A stretch of 64,000 nt of DNA from Bimastos eiseni (lineage: Eukaryota > Annelida > Clitellata > Crassiclitellata > Lumbricidae). This document shows, piece by piece, positions 63,001 to 64,000 of this stretch; positions within the stretch are counted from its first letter, which is position 1; every line of letters begins with the position of its first letter. The DNA is taken from NCBI GenBank assembly GCA_959347315.1, contig OY365817.1:28752447-28816446 (forward strand), read 5' to 3'. Below the pieces are notes generated by a model that worked only from the letters and a program-made list of their open reading frames with translations, did not search any database and was not told the DNA's origin. The position numbers and the translations under genes are program-made.

Positions 63001-64000
63001 GAGGTGGTCATTGCGAAGGTGAATGGAGATGTCTGGGACCTTGACCGACCGTTCGAGAGCGATGCTGAGCTGCTTCTTCTGAAGTTCGATAATGCAGAGG
63101 GTGAGAGATGACGCTCTGTTTTTGGTGTCCTATGAACAGCCTCGTTTGTCTTCTGGACATACTCTGAATGACCCAGGACCTATCTCGTCTTTTTGACGGC
63201 ATTTGTGGAAAGGCATGCATCGTCTCATTGGCATACTCTGAACTCATCTACTTTGGCATACTCTGAAAAAACCGTTTGTTGTTTTTTGCTTACAATGCAA
63301 CTCTAATCTTATTGAAGAGCAATTGTGCACAATGGATATGCCCAAGGTCCCTGCACAGTAACTCATCAGATGAGATCGAACACGCGCTCTCTGCGTTACA
63401 GAGACTCTACCAGAAACATTTCCTTTTGTTCCCGTATGTTGCCTTTTTGTTCATACAAATTCTGCTGTGATACAATTGGTGAATTTTGTCGAATTATTAA
63501 ACCGCGAAATAAATTTTGCCAGTGCTGGTGTATTGAAAATGAAGGCATAATGACATACGTTGCATGTGGTGTGTGCTCATTAACAGCTCGAGCCGTTTTC
63601 TGGCACTCGAGCGCTCACATACTCGGGGAGGCGATGGAGCGCCACTATGGTGGACACCTCTGCTACGGACCCCCGATTGACGAGGGATTCTACTACGACA
63701 TGTCCCTCGAAAGCAGGTATTATGCTTCACTACACAGTGGGTGCAATGGTATGTATGTGTGTACTTATGCATGTGTGTATATTTCTGTGTTAGGGTGTAT
63801 GTGCCTCCATTGTGTTTGAATATAATGCGTGTGCATGTGTTTGAGGTGTGTATTGTTAAGCCACCTGGATTATTGAAGTTTTGTCATGTGTTGCTAACCA
63901 ACTGGGAACCTCTTGAAGCATTATCATGTTGCTAGGCAACGCTGGGGTTATTGAAGCATTGTCGTGTATCGCTAGGCAAATGCTTGATTATTGATCATTG
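60018..64000 (+). CDS. TARS1: Threonyl-tRNA synthetase, cytosolic (exons 1-5, continues past right edge)
   Basis: This enzyme charges tRNA-Thr with threonine and edits mischarged seryl-tRNA. Five exons (60018-60074, 61146-61223, 62274-62455, 62985-63100, 63587-63716) join in frame to about 187 residues; the human protein has about 720. Order: a Lys-rich N-terminal extension, 1-45; a helical linker [20 protein letters not shown]; the TGS domain with [30 protein letters not shown] phrases and [11 protein letters not shown]; the start of the editing domain with [18 protein letters not shown] (zinc-site-type H151 and H155) and [15 protein letters not shown]. The catalytic and anticodon-binding domains lie outside. 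The first intron appears to use a GC donor. Confidence 0.95.
60075..61145 (+). other. TARS1 intron 1
   Basis: Contains a family A repeat at 60938-60995. No other exon is seen; the acceptor is CTGTTTCAG. Confidence 0.6.
61146..61223 (+). CDS. TARS1: TARS1 exon 2
   Basis: 26 codons: [16 protein letters not shown] then NAACQHQVE, the Lys-rich extension typical of animal cytosolic enzymes. Donor GAG|GTTAGA. Confidence 0.75.
61224..62273 (+). other. TARS1 intron 2: minisatellite and a hAT-like MITE
   Basis: 61230-61550 is a degenerate GGTCAGATTATCTGG / CCATGTCAGATTTTCTGG minisatellite of about 20-44 bp units. A MITE follows at 61803-62237. Confidence 0.8.
61803..62237. mobile_element. hAT-like MITE in TARS1 intron 2
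   Basis: It begins AGAGCTGTACTGAATAGG and ends TGGTAGAGCTCCAG, imperfect inverted ends. TTATAATT flanks both sides exactly (61795-61802 and 62238-62245). CGGCCGAATAC-type inverted motifs near both ends are a feature of some hAT MITE families. No ORF. Confidence 0.75.
62274..62455 (+). CDS. TARS1: TARS1 exon 3: linker and first part of TGS domain
   Basis: Reads [20 protein letters not shown], then [27 protein letters not shown]. Donor CAG|GTGTTT. Confidence 0.95.
62456..62984 (+). repeat. TARS1 intron 3 with 24-bp minisatellite
   Basis: ATT array at 62530-62590, then at 62728-62940 about nine units of GGTGTAGATTTGGTGTAAATT with point changes. Confidence 0.85.
62985..63100 (+). CDS. TARS1: TARS1 exon 4: rest of TGS domain
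   Basis: Reads [20 protein letters not shown] and [11 protein letters not shown]. Donor GAGG|GTGAGA. Confidence 0.95.
63101..63586 (+). other. TARS1 intron 4
   Basis: Contains two near phrases GGCATACTCTGAA at about 63231 and 63255; otherwise plain. The acceptor is CATTAACAG. Confidence 0.6.
63587..63716 (+). CDS. TARS1: TARS1 exon 5: start of editing domain
   Basis: Reads [45 protein letters not shown] holds two of the editing-site histidines. Donor CAG|GTATTA in phase 2. Confidence 0.95.
63717..64000 (+). other. TARS1 intron 5, truncated
   Basis: TGTATG-rich sequence and, at 63860-63990, three near repeats of GTTGCTAGGCAAC / TTATTGAAGCATTGTC. No exon before the edge. Confidence 0.6.

Overview
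The window is animal nuclear DNA. It has spliced genes with GT-AG introns, intron-interrupted FERM, immunoglobulin and aminoacyl-tRNA synthetase genes, tRNA-Ala genes with internal promoters and T-run terminators, and dense simple-sequence repeats, SINE-like repeats, LINE remnants and hAT-type MITEs. The repeat load and the divergence of the proteins from vertebrate relatives suggest a marine invertebrate bilaterian. The sequence alone does not let me choose a phylum. There is one 200-base assembly gap at 31748-31947.

Layout. (1) 1-7937, minus strand: the 5' half of a FERM-domain gene closest in motif to FRMD3/FRMD5. Six coding exons join in frame across introns filled with a decayed LINE, a perfect (TCAG)n array of about 160 units and several trinucleotide arrays; the gene leaves the window on the left. 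(2) 8.0-41.2 kb: a gene-poor interval of retroelement remnants, dispersed repeats and microsatellites, with only weak candidate exons. The commonest repeat is an element of about 85 bp that begins CAGTGCCAGTCCC and ends GTCGTTAAACTG; about 25 copies lie in the window on both strands. (3) 41285-49620, plus strand: a complete 12-exon gene for a 671-residue single-pass membrane protein. Its Ig domains, juxtamembrane KYDV segment and tail place it in the L1CAM/neuroglian family, but it has five Ig domains and no visible fibronectin type III domain. (4) 54.1-56.0 kb, minus strand: four tRNA-Ala genes, three UGC and one CGC, partly made by tandem duplication. (5) 56-59 kb: LINE fragments and hAT MITEs with readable 8-bp target duplications. 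(6) 60018 to the right edge, plus strand: the first five exons of cytosolic threonyl-tRNA synthetase, with a perfect CRE palindrome between its start and a divergent minus-strand ORF.

The genes do not form one pathway. FERM proteins link membrane proteins to the cortex, L1-type proteins normally bind ankyrin at the same cell face, and the synthetase and tRNA genes serve translation; nothing visible here makes these neighbourhoods functional. The items most worth following are the L1-family protein without FnIII domains, its cysteine-less second Ig domain and altered ankyrin motif, the modular repeat superfamily with a shared 3' block, and the CRE-bearing divergent promoter of the synthetase.
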